Of a stretch of 43,600 bases of DNA, positions 32,439-41,077 are shown in pieces. Under the pieces are notes generated by a model. That model did not search any database and was not told the DNA's origin. It saw only the letters and a list, made by a program, of their open reading frames with translations. A program made the translations under genes and the position numbers. The DNA comes from Thermoproteota archaeon (GTDB taxonomy: Archaea > Korarchaeota > Korarchaeia > Korarchaeales > Korarchaeaceae), in the NCBI GenBank assembly GCA_027491415.1, contig JAOZFH010000006.1, positions 1 to 43,600 on the forward strand, written 5' to 3'. The number at the start of each line of letters is the position of its first letter. Position 1 is the first letter of the stretch.

Positions 32439-33431
32439 GTGAACCTTCTGGACCTCGTTCTGTCTAGGGAGAAGAGGATGGCCGCTCCTCTCGTTACCTA
32501 TCCCGCCCTAAAGCTACTCGGGGCTGATGTAGATCAGGCCCTCGGCGATCCCGAGATCCACTCTGAGGCGGCTAAGCTGACTCTGACCGAGTTCGGCTTG
32601 GACATGATGCTACCGCTGATGGACCTCACTGTCGAGGCTGAGGCGATGGGAGTCAAGGTAAGGATGTCGCCAACGGAAGCGCCGACGGTGGTTGAGCACC
32701 TCTCGATGGAGGAAGCCTTGGCCATGGCTATTGCCAACCTCCCCGACCCTGAGAGGGATGCCAGGTTTCCGGACTTCCTCAGGGCGGCCGAGCTGATGAG
32801 GTCGAAGTGCCCAAGGGAGATCCCGCTTGGGTTCTACCTGCTAGGTCCTTTCACCTTGGCGGGGCAGCTGGTCGGCGTCACAACCCTCCTCAAGGCAGTC
32901 AGGAGGGATCCCGAGTCAGTTTCGCAGCTCGTTGAGATGTGCACGGAGGTGCTGGCTAGGTACGCGGATGGCCTGGCTCAGCGAGGGGTTGACTCTCTAG
33001 TTATGGCGGAGCCCACGGCGGGGCTCGTCTCGAGAGAGGACTACGTCAGGTTCTCCGGGAATCCCACTGCTGAGCTCACGTCTCGAGTTCCGTCTCAGTG
33101 GATCCTCCATATCTGCGGCAGGTCGGGGCACCTCGTGGACCTAATGGCTCAGACGGGGGTGGTCGGGGTGAGCTTAGATCACAATGTGGATCTCTTAGAG
33201 GCCGCCGAGAAGGTGTCGGACGAGATACTGCTCGTCGGGAACTACTCGCCGGTGAAGGTCGCAATGGAATCCGCAGACGTGATCAGGCAAGAGGTAAGGG
33301 ATCTGTTAGAGAGGCTCTCGTCCATTCCAAACCTGATATTCAGCACAGGGTGCGACGTGCCAATGAGGGCCCCGCTAGAGAACGTGAAAATTCTAGCGGA
33401 GGTCGCGCACGAGTTTTCCCAGCCTTCCTGA
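32439..33431 (+). CDS. UroD-fold methylcobamide methyltransferase (MtaA/MtbA/CmuC family)
   Basis: 330 residues of the uroporphyrinogen decarboxylase superfamily. In methylotrophic archaea MtaA/MtbA move a methyl group from a corrinoid protein to coenzyme M with a Zn2+ held by His-x-Cys and a later Cys. Both are present: HICGRSGHLVDLM near 224-236 and FSTGCDVPMRAP near 303-314. The decarboxylase Arg/Asp pattern of true HemE is absent, which supports the methyltransferase. GTG at 32439 with GGGGGGAGG before it. Located a few kilobases from the corrinoid protein and MtmB-like enzymes, it is the likely second methyltransferase; whether the acceptor is CoM or a pterin is not decidable here. Confidence 0.8.
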   Translation: MNLLDLVLSREKRMAAPLVTYPALKLLGADVDQALGDPEIHSEAAKLTLTEFGLDMMLPLMDLTVEAEAMGVKVRMSPTEAPTVVEHLSMEEALAMAIANLPDPERDARFPDFLRAAELMRSKCPREIPLGFYLLGPFTLAGQLVGVTTLLKAVRRDPESVSQLVEMCTEVLARYADGLAQRGVDSLVMAEPTAGLVSREDYVRFSGNPTAELTSRVPSQWILHICGRSGHLVDLMAQTGVVGVSLDHNVDLLEAAEKVSDEILLVGNYSPVKVAMESADVIRQEVRDLLERLSSIPNLIFSTGCDVPMRAPLENVKILAEVAHEFSQPS

Positions 33432-33481
33432 CTTTCAAAAGACGTCAAAAGATTTAAAACTCCCTTTCGACATGCGGATTC

Positions 33482-33546
33482 GGCCGGGGGACCCACCCTA
33501 GGCTAACCCCTCAGGCTAGCCTCCCCCCGGTGGGAATCCCCCGGCC
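33482..33546. repeat. long composite hairpin between convergent genes
   Basis: Nested perfect stems: GGCCGGGGGA (33482-33491) with TCCCCCGGCC (33537-33546), CCCACC (33492-33497) with GGTGGG (33529-33534), and AGGCTA (33500-33505) with TAGCCT (33517-33522), 22 base pairs in all with an 11-base loop and small bulges. It lies between the 3' ends of the UroD-fold gene and the permease gene and could end both transcripts, or be a structured RNA or mobile miniature element. Confidence 0.6.
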
Positions 33547-33614
33547 TGGCGTTAATTCCTATCCTAGGATTGTCAAATTTCATCGATTGATGACTCGGCC
33601 TCTCTGGTTGCCGG

Positions 33615-34550
33615 TCACCGGAGCCTCTTGTACGGCTTCCCCAGTGACGCGGGACCCTTCACACCCCTGCCCACGATCACCAGCGCTATCAGGGTCAGCA
33701 GATAGGGGAGCATCAGGGCGAACTGATAGGGGAACCACGCAAGTGTGAGCAGACCGCTCGCTTGGATCCGTAGCTGGAGCGAGTCAGCGAACGCGAACAG
33801 CAGAGTACCTAGAGTCATCTTCAGCGGGTCCCACCTGCCTAGGATTATCATGGCTATCACGATGAATCCCCGGCCAGCGGTCATGTTGTCGAGGAACATG
33901 TTGTACTGGGAGATCGACAGCAGTGCTCCGGCCACACCTCCTAGCGCGCCCTCCGCTAAGAGGGTGAGATATCTGAGCCTCACGACGTCGACTCCTAGGT
34001 AGTCAGCCACCTGTGGATCCTCTCCCGACGCGGTTATCTCGAGGCCTACCCTGGTCCTCGCTAGCACGAAGTAGAGCAGCGGGATGCTGAGCAGCGCGGC
34101 GTAGGTGAAGGCGGTCTGGTTGAAGAGCACCGGGCCTATCACGGGTATAGAGCTAAGGAGGGGAATCGGGGTCTCCCTGATGACAGTCGTCACGTGCGGT
34201 GGAACGGGGCTCGTGTACCAGCCGAATATCGCCCTGTACAGGTAGAACGTCGCTCCAGACGCCATCAGCGTCAGCGCCAAACCCGTCACAACTTGGTCGA
34301 GTGCGAGAGAGACCGTCATGAACCCAAAAATCGCGTTGGCAGCCATCCCCACCAGAATGGCCGCCAGGACTCCAATCCACGGGCTCCCCGTGTAGTACGT
34401 GACGATGAATCCGGAGAACGCGCCGAGGAGCATGATGCCCTCGAGCCCGAGGTTCAAGATGCCGCACCTCTCCACCAGGATTTCCCCAGCCCCCGCCAGG
34501 AGGAGCGGGGTCATCACCCGCACGGCAGCCCTCATAAGGTCGATCGCCAT
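33615..34550 (-). CDS. ABC transporter permease, BMP/nucleoside type (NupQ-like)
   Basis: Membrane permease of about 311 residues with eight or more helices. The family signature GGAGEILVERCGILNLGLEGIML (start AGAGEILVERCG) with N-LGLEGIM is the branched-chain-permease/NupQ pattern. The ATG at 34550 (MAIDLMRAAVRVMTPLLLAG) begins one base after the stop of the first permease gene; GTG at 34562 is an alternative. Last gene of the importer operon. Confidence 0.88.
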   Translation of the reverse strand: MAIDLMRAAVRVMTPLLLAGAGEILVERCGILNLGLEGIMLLGAFSGFIVTYYTGSPWIGVLAAILVGMAANAIFGFMTVSLALDQVVTGLALTLMASGATFYLYRAIFGWYTSPVPPHVTTVIRETPIPLLSSIPVIGPVLFNQTAFTYAALLSIPLLYFVLARTRVGLEITASGEDPQVADYLGVDVVRLRYLTLLAEGALGGVAGALLSISQYNMFLDNMTAGRGFIVIAMIILGRWDPLKMTLGTLLFAFADSLQLRIQASGLLTLAWFPYQFALMLPYLLTLIALVIVGRGVKGPASLGKPYKRLR

Positions 34551-34551
34551 C

Positions 34552-35601
34552 TCAATCGGCACTCTCAACCACCTCCTTACGGAAGATCCTCTCACTGATC
34601 GGTTCGCTGGCGACGGCGAACACTATCACGAGCCCCTGTATCAGGTAGGCCATACCCACGGGGATGTGAGCCATGCGGTGCATCGTGTAGCTCCCGTTAA
34701 TTACCGCGCCCATGAAGATGGAGGCCAGAAGGACGCCAACGGCGTTCAGGTTCCCCAGGAGCGCCACTGCGATTCCCGTGAACCCGTATCCCGGAGAGAG
34801 CTCCATCCTCATCTTGTGTTGTATGGCGGAGACCTCGATTCCACCCGCTAGGCCAGCGAGGAGGCCGCTGATAAGCATGCTCAGGACCACTATACTCCCT
34901 ATGTCCGTCCCCGAGTACCGCGCGGCCTCCGGGTTGGCGCCCACGAGCTTGAGCCTGAATCCGAAGGTCGTCTTCTCCCTCAGGAAGTGGACTATGGGTG
35001 TTATCACTAGGATGGCCACCAGGATCCCAAGGTGGAGCCTCACACCCTGGACGAGGCGGGGCATCCAAAGTGACTGAGGTAGAGTTGGCGACTCCGGGAA
35101 CTGGGACACCGGGTCCCTTAGCGGACCCGTGAGGAAGTAGCTAACGAGGTAGAGGGCGATGTAGTTCATGATCACGGTGGTGAAGATCTCGTTGATCTCG
35201 TACTTGGCTCTGAGAACCGCGGGGATGAGCGCCCACGCGGCTCCGGCTAGGGCCGAGGAGAGGAGCATCACAGTGAGGCCGACGGAGCTGGGCAGCCCCC
35301 CTAGGGAGAGGCCGACCCACGCTGCAACGAGCCCGCCCATGTAGAGCTGACCCTCAGCTCCTATGTTCCAGACCCTGGCCGTGAACGCCACGGCCAATCC
35401 GAGACTCACCAGCAGGATCGGCGTGGCCCTGACCAGCGTCTCTACAGCCGTTACGGAGTTCCCGAACGCCCCCTTTACGAACATGTAGTAGTAGGCCCTC
35501 ACCGGGTTGGCGCCCGCCAGCCCGATGAACAGGCTCGCCGTCAGGAGCGCCAGGCCTATGGCAATCAGGGAACCCAGCACCCTGCTAAGCCTGAGGGCCA
35601 T
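34552..35601 (-). CDS. ABC transporter permease, BMP/nucleoside type (NupP-like)
   Basis: About 349 residues. Signature NIGAEGQLYMGGLVAAWVGL follows the first helices (RVWNIGAEGQLYMG), as in NupP/RbsC-like permeases of BMP systems. The frame opens with GTG at 35643, overlapping the ATPase by 20 bases; ATG at 35601 (MALRLSRVLGSLIAIGL) with GGTGGAGAG before it is preferred. Partner of the permease at 33615; together they form the channel. Confidence 0.88.
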   Translation of the reverse strand: MALRLSRVLGSLIAIGLALLTASLFIGLAGANPVRAYYYMFVKGAFGNSVTAVETLVRATPILLVSLGLAVAFTARVWNIGAEGQLYMGGLVAAWVGLSLGGLPSSVGLTVMLLSSALAGAAWALIPAVLRAKYEINEIFTTVIMNYIALYLVSYFLTGPLRDPVSQFPESPTLPQSLWMPRLVQGVRLHLGILVAILVITPIVHFLREKTTFGFRLKLVGANPEAARYSGTDIGSIVVLSMLISGLLAGLAGGIEVSAIQHKMRMELSPGYGFTGIAVALLGNLNAVGVLLASIFMGAVINGSYTMHRMAHIPVGMAYLIQGLVIVFAVASEPISERIFRKEVVESAD

Positions 35602-35623
35602 CAGGCTCTCTCCACCATCGACG

Positions 35624-37153
35624 CTATCGCCCAACAACCTCACCTCCCAGCATGTAGGTACCTATCTCCTGAGCGGTCATCTGGCCAGCAGGCCGTATCG
35701 CAACCATCCTCCCGTCGTACATCACCCCTATCACGTCGCTGAGCTCGAGGATCTCATCCAGATCGGTCGACACGAGGAGTATGGCCGCACCGCCATCCCT
35801 GAGTCTTATCAGCATTTCCCGGACGAAGTTCGTCGACTTCACGTCCAGCCCGGCGGTCGGGTTCTCGGCGACGACGAGGCGTGCGTTCATGGAGAGTTCC
35901 CGCCCGACGATGAGCCTCTGGATGTTTCCGCCGGAGAGATACCTGACGGGGATGTCGATTCCTGGACACTTCACCTTGAATGTCTCGACGATCTTGGAGC
36001 AGAACTTCCTCAGAACCTCCCCCTTGATAATCCCCCGTTCACTGAAGGGGTTAACCCAGAACCTCTTCAAGGCGGAGTTGTCTACTACCGGGAGATCGGC
36101 CGCCACACCCCTTTCTATCCTCTCCTCCGGGATGTACGCCATCCCCATCTCTATGAGCTCGGAGACACTTCTCCCGGTGATATCCTGCCCGATAAACAGT
36201 ATGCGGCCGGACTTGACCGGCCTGAGTCCTGTTATGGCCTCGACCAACTCCTTCTGACCGTTACCCTCTATCCCGGCTATCCCGAAGATCTCCCCCTCGT
36301 GCACCGTAAAGGAGACTCCCTTCACCGCCAGCCCGCCCCGGTCCCCCTCCACCCGAAGGTTCTCAACCCGCAGGATCTCCTCGGCCGTCTCCTTAGGCTT
36401 CGCCCTCTCTACGCGAGTGGGTGCCACACGCTCTCCGACGACCAGCGCGACGAGTTCTTTGTCGTCCACCTCCTCCGGCTTTACCCGCGCCACGACCCTG
36501 CCCTTTCTCATCACGGTGATCCTATCGCTGATGGAGAGGGCCTCCCACATCTTGTGTGTCACGAACACGACAGACTTGCCCTGCTCTACCATGCTCCTGA
36601 GGGTCTCAAACAGGGCCTCGACCTCAGGCACCGCGAGTATTGAGGTGGGCTCGTCGAAGATGAGGACGTCGGCGTTCCTGTAGAGCAGCCTTAGGATCTC
36701 GACCCTCTGCTTCTCTCCCGCTGAGAGCTGGTCTATCTTGGCTTCTGGATCTACTTTGAGCCCGACGCTCTCTGAGAGCTCTCTGATTCTTTCTTTCGCC
36801 TCCTCTAGGTTGAGGAGGTGCGGGAGGTCGCTCATCCCCAGAATGATGTTCTCTGCCACAGTCAAGTTGGGAATTAGGGTGAAGTGCTGGTGGACCATCC
36901 CTATCCCAAGGTTCATAGCATCTCTGGGGCTCCTGATGTCCACCTTCCTGCCCTTGACGTAGATCTCGCCCTCATCCGGCCTGAGGCATCCTGCGAGAAT
37001 TTTCATTAGAGTGGTCTTGCCAGCGCCGTTCTCCCCCAGCAGGGCGTGTATCTCCCCCCTCCTCAGGTCGAAATCGACCCCCCTGTTGGCCACGACCCCG
37101 CCAGGGTACACCTTCACGATTCCCTTCATCAGAACGACTTCTTCTGTGCCCAT
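35624..37153 (-). CDS. ABC transporter double ATP-binding subunit (NupO/RbsA-like)
   Basis: About 509 residues with two nucleotide-binding domains. First: Walker A GENGAGKTTLMK, signature LSAGEKQRVEIL, Walker B VLIFDEPTS. Second: a degenerate loop GIEGNGQKELVEAI, signature LSGGNIQRLIVGREL and VVAENPTAGLD. The asymmetric second site is normal for RbsA/NupO proteins. ATG at 37153 or GTG at 37159; a minus-strand TATA-like CAGATAAAAC at 37181-37190 lies about 25-30 bases upstream, so the start is nearly leaderless. Confidence 0.93.
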   Translation of the reverse strand: MGTEEVVLMKGIVKVYPGGVVANRGVDFDLRRGEIHALLGENGAGKTTLMKILAGCLRPDEGEIYVKGRKVDIRSPRDAMNLGIGMVHQHFTLIPNLTVAENIILGMSDLPHLLNLEEAKERIRELSESVGLKVDPEAKIDQLSAGEKQRVEILRLLYRNADVLIFDEPTSILAVPEVEALFETLRSMVEQGKSVVFVTHKMWEALSISDRITVMRKGRVVARVKPEEVDDKELVALVVGERVAPTRVERAKPKETAEEILRVENLRVEGDRGGLAVKGVSFTVHEGEIFGIAGIEGNGQKELVEAITGLRPVKSGRILFIGQDITGRSVSELIEMGMAYIPEERIERGVAADLPVVDNSALKRFWVNPFSERGIIKGEVLRKFCSKIVETFKVKCPGIDIPVRYLSGGNIQRLIVGRELSMNARLVVAENPTAGLDVKSTNFVREMLIRLRDGGAAILLVSTDLDEILELSDVIGVMYDGRMVAIRPAGQMTAQEIGTYMLGGEVVGR

Positions 37154-37191
37154 ACCCACTCACCGGAGCGGCTGAGCGGTTTTATCTGGAA

Positions 37192-37201
37192 AAAGGGGGT
37201 G
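37192..37201 (-). terminator. C-rich/T-run terminator after the binding-protein gene
   Basis: Minus-strand ACCACCCCCTTTTTCC follows the stop at 37215. The ATPase gene then has its own TATA-like box, so the binding protein can be transcribed in excess of the membrane parts, a common arrangement. Confidence 0.4.
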
Positions 37202-37214
37202 GTGAGAGGGATTT

Positions 37215-38225
37215 TTACCCTCCACCAGCCCAGCGCTCGGGATCCCAGTCCTCGTAGATGGGGACTTGGATCTCGCCGTTGAGTATCTTCTGCTGGGCTT
37301 CTTCCACAGCTGCAACGACGTCCTGTGGGATCTGCTTCTTGAGGGTCGGATTCCAGACGAGCTTAGCCCACCCCTCTTTCATGCCCCAGTTGATTATCCC
37401 TCCGTGGAATGTGCCAGCCCTCACGGAGTCCACCACGTAGCGAACGAACGGCTTGAGATCCCAAGTAACGCTTGCGATGACCACATCCGGCGCGAGGTCG
37501 GTCTGGTTGACGATGTTACCGATCGCGTAGCCCTCGACGCCTGCCTCCTTGAAGGCCTCGAAGACACCGTACCTCTCTGCGTAGATCACGTCGGCTCCAG
37601 CCTCTATCTCGGCGAGGGCCGCCTCTTTAGCCTTGACCGGATCAAACCAACTCTCGAGGAAGATCACCTTGATCTCCACATCCGGGTTGACCGACTTGGC
37701 CCCTGCGCAGAACGCGTTGACGAGCCTGTTGACGTCGGGCACCGGGTATGCCGTGACCACGCCAATGACGTTGGTCTTCGTGAGCTTACCGGCTAATACT
37801 CCAGCCAGGTAAGCCGCGTCCTGGATCCAGTAGTCGTACAGCATCACGTTGGGCGGCCACTCGACGTCTGTGGGGCCAGAGCCTTGGGCGAAGTACACGT
37901 TCGGAAACTCCTTGGCCAGCTTTCTGGTTACCTCGTTGTACCCCCAGCTGTGGGGAAATATCACCTGATATCCCTCGGCTATGTACTCCCTTATCACCCT
38001 CTCCACGTCCGCCGTGTCCACCTTCTCCGTGTAGACGTACTCGATGTTCAGCTCCTGCTCGGCCCAGGTCATAGCCTCGTGCAGGGCAGTGTTCCAAGGC
38101 TCCTCTATGGGGGTCACGTAGATGACAGCCACCTTGAGCTTCTCCTCCTGGGGCGCTGAACCCTTGGTTGCAAAGTAGGCCCCGGCGGCCACCAAAACTA
38201 TGAGGACGGCCACAATAATGCCCAA
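37215..38225 (-). CDS. BMP-family substrate-binding protein, membrane-anchored
   Basis: Extracellular binding protein of the BMP (basic membrane protein, PnrA-like) family, about 336 residues, whose known members bind purine nucleosides or related ligands. An N-terminal anchor (GIIVAVLIVLVAAGAYFATKG) is followed by two alpha/beta lobes: VAVIYVTPIEEPWNTALHEA, VIFPHSWGYNEVTRKLA, NVIGVVTAYPVPDVNRLVNAF and AGADVIYAERYGVFEAF. There is no lipobox Cys. TTG at 38225 is the first usual start. An in-frame CTG at 38240 directly after GGGGGGAGG would add Ser-Ser-Arg-Tyr, giving a better charged head. A TATA-like GTTTAAAAG (38280-38288, minus strand) lies upstream. Confidence 0.88.
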   Translation of the reverse strand: MGIIVAVLIVLVAAGAYFATKGSAPQEEKLKVAVIYVTPIEEPWNTALHEAMTWAEQELNIEYVYTEKVDTADVERVIREYIAEGYQVIFPHSWGYNEVTRKLAKEFPNVYFAQGSGPTDVEWPPNVMLYDYWIQDAAYLAGVLAGKLTKTNVIGVVTAYPVPDVNRLVNAFCAGAKSVNPDVEIKVIFLESWFDPVKAKEAALAEIEAGADVIYAERYGVFEAFKEAGVEGYAIGNIVNQTDLAPDVVIASVTWDLKPFVRYVVDSVRAGTFHGGIINWGMKEGWAKLVWNPTLKKQIPQDVVAAVEEAQQKILNGEIQVPIYEDWDPERWAGGG

Positions 38226-38394
38226 GTACCTGCTACTCAGGCTGCCTCCCCCCTAAGGCTGAGCCTCTAGGCTCGGATGCTTTTAAACTATGGTAGTCGG
38301 TCAGAACAATACCTCTGACTGTTTAACTTCAGCTGATCTCCTTTCTGATGATCCATCTCTCTGAGGCCGTCTCCTAAGCTTCGGATCTCGTGAG

Positions 38395-40344
38395 TCAGAC
38401 CAACCTCGACTTGAGCTTCTCCAATAGGTTCTTGTGCCTATCGGCGACGACGAGGCCGTCCATCTTCTCCACAACCTCTTGGAAGCGGAACAGGTCAAGG
38501 TGAGGCAGGTACATAGAGGCCATGAACTCCTCTTGGAACCTGGGATGAGCCGCCAGTTCATAATACCTGATCTTCTGCGCGATTTCCCAGCACTCTCTTC
38601 TCTTGTCGATTGATATGAGAGCAACCCTTGCTCCTACACCAGCAGCGTTTCCCACCTGCGTTATCTTCTCCAGTGGAAAGTCTGGCAGCATCCCGATCCT
38701 CTTGGCGCTGGCTGGGTCGATGTAGAGCCCAAACGCCCCTGCCATGAACACCCGCTCCACGTCCTTCACAGAAACCCCCATTTCGCTCATGAGGATCGAG
38801 GCCCCGGTGTGCATGGCCGCCTTCGCCTTCTGGAGCTCTCTGACGTCCCGCTGCGTGATCACTATATCCTTCCCAATTGCCGTCTCGTCTGCAAAGGCCA
38901 GGATGAACTCCATTCCGTCTGGTCCCTTTCTGATCCTCTCATGCTCGCGCTCCAGTATCTTGCCGGTCGTGTCTATCACTCCGGCGCTCAACATCTCTGC
39001 TAGGGCGTCCACGATGCCCGACCCACAGATCCCCTTCGGGCTCACCCCGTCTACCACAGAGTATTTCACGTCGAGGGTGTTGGGGTCGATCCACACCCTC
39101 TCGATGGCCCCTGAGGTGGCCCTCATCCCGAACTTTATGTGAGCTCCCTCGAAGGCCGGCCCGGATGCGCAAGAGACCGCGTGCATCTCATCCGAATTTC
39201 CTATCACGATCTCTGTGTTAGTACCCACGTCTATCATGAAGGAGAGTTCGCTTGACAGGTGAATTCCCGTGCTGAGCACATCAGCCACAGCGTCCGCCCC
39301 AACAAAGCCGGCGACGTTGGGCAGCAGGTGAACGTTTCCAGTTGGGAGCATCTCCACTCCAAGGTCACAGGCCCTAACATCGAGCGGGCTGTCGATCACT
39401 GGGGTGTAAGGCGCCTCAGCCAAGTCACGGGGGGGGAGACCCAAGAAGAGGTGGTGCATGAGCGTGTTGCCAGCCACTACGAGTTCGACGACCAGCCTCG
39501 GGTCGACTCGGGCAGACTCGCAGGCCTCACGAATGAGGCCGTTGATTCCCTGAATGATCACCCTATGAAGCTCTCTGAACCCCTCTTCCGTCCTGCTGTG
39601 AGCTATCCTGGCGATGACGTCTTCTCCAAACGGAATCTGTGGGTTGGGAGCGGAGGAGACGGAGACCAGCTCGCCGCTCCGCAGGTCCACTAGATAGCCC
39701 GCCAGCTTTGTCGTCCCTATGTCTACGGCGAATCCGTAGAGTCTCTCATCTTCTCCCGGTCTCACGTCTAGCAACCCGACATCCGTATGCCACACTATCG
39801 TGACGGTCCAGTTTCCCTTCTTGACGGCACGTGGGAGGTACCTCAGCACACGCAGATCCGCCCGAAGGCTTCCTTTGTGGGGGAGTTTACTGATCAGGCG
39901 TTCGAAGTGAGCCCTCGGGTCGCTGAGACTGGGCTTTGGGAGCTTTAGAACAGCGATGTGGGCGGCAGGGTTGAGCTCGACTTCTACATGCTTGCCCTCA
40001 ACAAGCAACCTCTGCCTCCCGCTTCTACTCTGCTCCGGAACTTCCACGACAACCTTTCCCCTGCCAGAGAACCTGGCCTGGCACGCCAGCCTGAACCCGG
40101 CCCTCAGCTCACCTGGTTCCAGGTACCTCTCTTCGCTAGAGCTTGGAGGGCTCAGCAACTCTCTCCCCTCTCTGATTATCACCTTGCACTTCCCACAGAG
40201 TCCGAGTCCTCCACAAATTGACGTTATATCGACTCCCAGGTCTTTAGCGGCCTCCAAGATGGTTTTGTCAGTAGAATACCACCCTCGGCGGCCTTCAGGT
40301 TGAAAAATGGCTAGGAGACCCCGTTTCTTGGTTGGATAATCCAT
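38395..40344 (-). CDS. reductive activator of corrinoid proteins (RACE/RACo-like ASKHA ATPase)
   Basis: About 649 residues. Reactivates inactive Co(II) corrinoid proteins to Co(I) using ATP and an electron from its own cluster. The N-terminal ferredoxin domain has four cysteines (C44, C50, C53, C88 by this start; CGGLGLCGKC then LACQARF), a [2Fe-2S] pattern. The ASKHA core follows: VDIGTTKLAGYLVDL, MIDVGTNTEIVIGN, SCASGPAFEGAHIKFGM, GICGSGIVDALAEM and FMAGAFGLYIDPASAK. No C-terminal [4Fe-4S] pair as in RamA, so it is RACo-type. The frame opens at 40365, but the TATA-like ATTATAG points to ATG at 40344. Divergent from the corrinoid gene. Confidence 0.88.
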   Translation of the reverse strand: MDYPTKKRGLLAIFQPEGRRGWYSTDKTILEAAKDLGVDITSICGGLGLCGKCKVIIREGRELLSPPSSSEERYLEPGELRAGFRLACQARFSGRGKVVVEVPEQSRSGRQRLLVEGKHVEVELNPAAHIAVLKLPKPSLSDPRAHFERLISKLPHKGSLRADLRVLRYLPRAVKKGNWTVTIVWHTDVGLLDVRPGEDERLYGFAVDIGTTKLAGYLVDLRSGELVSVSSAPNPQIPFGEDVIARIAHSRTEEGFRELHRVIIQGINGLIREACESARVDPRLVVELVVAGNTLMHHLFLGLPPRDLAEAPYTPVIDSPLDVRACDLGVEMLPTGNVHLLPNVAGFVGADAVADVLSTGIHLSSELSFMIDVGTNTEIVIGNSDEMHAVSCASGPAFEGAHIKFGMRATSGAIERVWIDPNTLDVKYSVVDGVSPKGICGSGIVDALAEMLSAGVIDTTGKILEREHERIRKGPDGMEFILAFADETAIGKDIVITQRDVRELQKAKAAMHTGASILMSEMGVSVKDVERVFMAGAFGLYIDPASAKRIGMLPDFPLEKITQVGNAAGVGARVALISIDKRRECWEIAQKIRYYELAAHPRFQEEFMASMYLPHLDLFRFQEVVEKMDGLVVADRHKNLLEKLKSRLV

Positions 40345-40380
40345 CCAACCATCGTTATGGTTCAACTAACTATAATAGTT
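40330..40380. promoter_or_regulatory. divergent promoter with nested inverted repeats
   Basis: Three symmetric elements lie side by side: GGTTGGAT/ATCCAACC (40330-40337 and 40343-40350), AACCAT/ATGGTT (40347-40352 and 40357-40362), and AACTAT-A-ATAGTT (40368-40380), which reads as a TATA-like box on both strands. The last could drive the activator gene leftward (start 40344) and the corrinoid gene rightward (start 40418). The other two lie at the activator start and may be operators. Confidence 0.55.
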
Positions 40381-40417
40381 TGATCCCCTTGCCCCCGGTA
40401 GGCAGGGTGGGTCTGCC

Positions 40418-41074
40418 ATGAGTGAGGGGGAGGCTATCCTGAGGGGTTTAGCCGAGTCTGTGATCGATGGCGACGAGGACCGCGCGCGGGAGTTTGCAAA
40501 GAAAGCGGTCGATGCCGGGATAGACCCGCTGACAGCGATAAAGGAGGGTCTCATGAGTGGCATGAAGGTGGTCGGCGACCGGTTCTCCCGGCTTGAGATC
40601 TTCCTTCCCGAGGTTCTTCTCGCCGCAGACGCCATGAAGGCGGCTCTTGAGATTCTGGAGCCGCTCATAGTGAAGGAAGAGAGGGAAAAGCTCACGCTGG
40701 GTAAGGTGGTCATAGGCACAGTGCAGGGCGACATCCACGACATCGGGAAGAACATCGTGGCCATGCTGCTGAAGGCGAACGGCTTCGAGGTTTACGACCT
40801 CGGCAGAGACGTTCCAATAGACGAGTTCATCAACAAGGCCGAGGAGGTCGGGGCAGACATAATCGCGATTTCGACCCTCCTGTCGACCTCAATGCCGTAC
40901 ATGGAAGATGTGATAAGGCTCCTGAAGGACAGGGGGCTTAGAGAGAAGTATAAGGTTATGGTGGGCGGAGGTCCCGTCACGAGGGAATTCGCGGAGGAGA
41001 TAGGAGCGGACGGGTACGGGGACAACGCCGAGGAGGCCGTCGAGGTGGCCAAGAAGCTCCTTGGGAGGGCGTGA
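40418..41074 (+). CDS. corrinoid protein of a methyltransferase system (MtmC/MttC-like)
   Basis: 218 residues: an N-terminal helical cap domain (about 1-90) and a B12-binding domain with GTVQGDIHDIGKNIVAMLL (His107 as the lower cobalt ligand), STLLSTSMPYMED and the GGGPVT loop. It carries the methyl group from the MtmB-like enzyme to the UroD-fold methyltransferase, and is activated by the ATPase encoded divergently. It is followed by the first MtmB-like gene after three bases. Named by family; the exact methyl donor is unknown. Confidence 0.92.
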   Translation: MSEGEAILRGLAESVIDGDEDRAREFAKKAVDAGIDPLTAIKEGLMSGMKVVGDRFSRLEIFLPEVLLAADAMKAALEILEPLIVKEEREKLTLGKVVIGTVQGDIHDIGKNIVAMLLKANGFEVYDLGRDVPIDEFINKAEEVGADIIAISTLLSTSMPYMEDVIRLLKDRGLREKYKVMVGGGPVTREFAEEIGADGYGDNAEEAVEVAKKLLGRA

Positions 41075-41077
41075 AAA

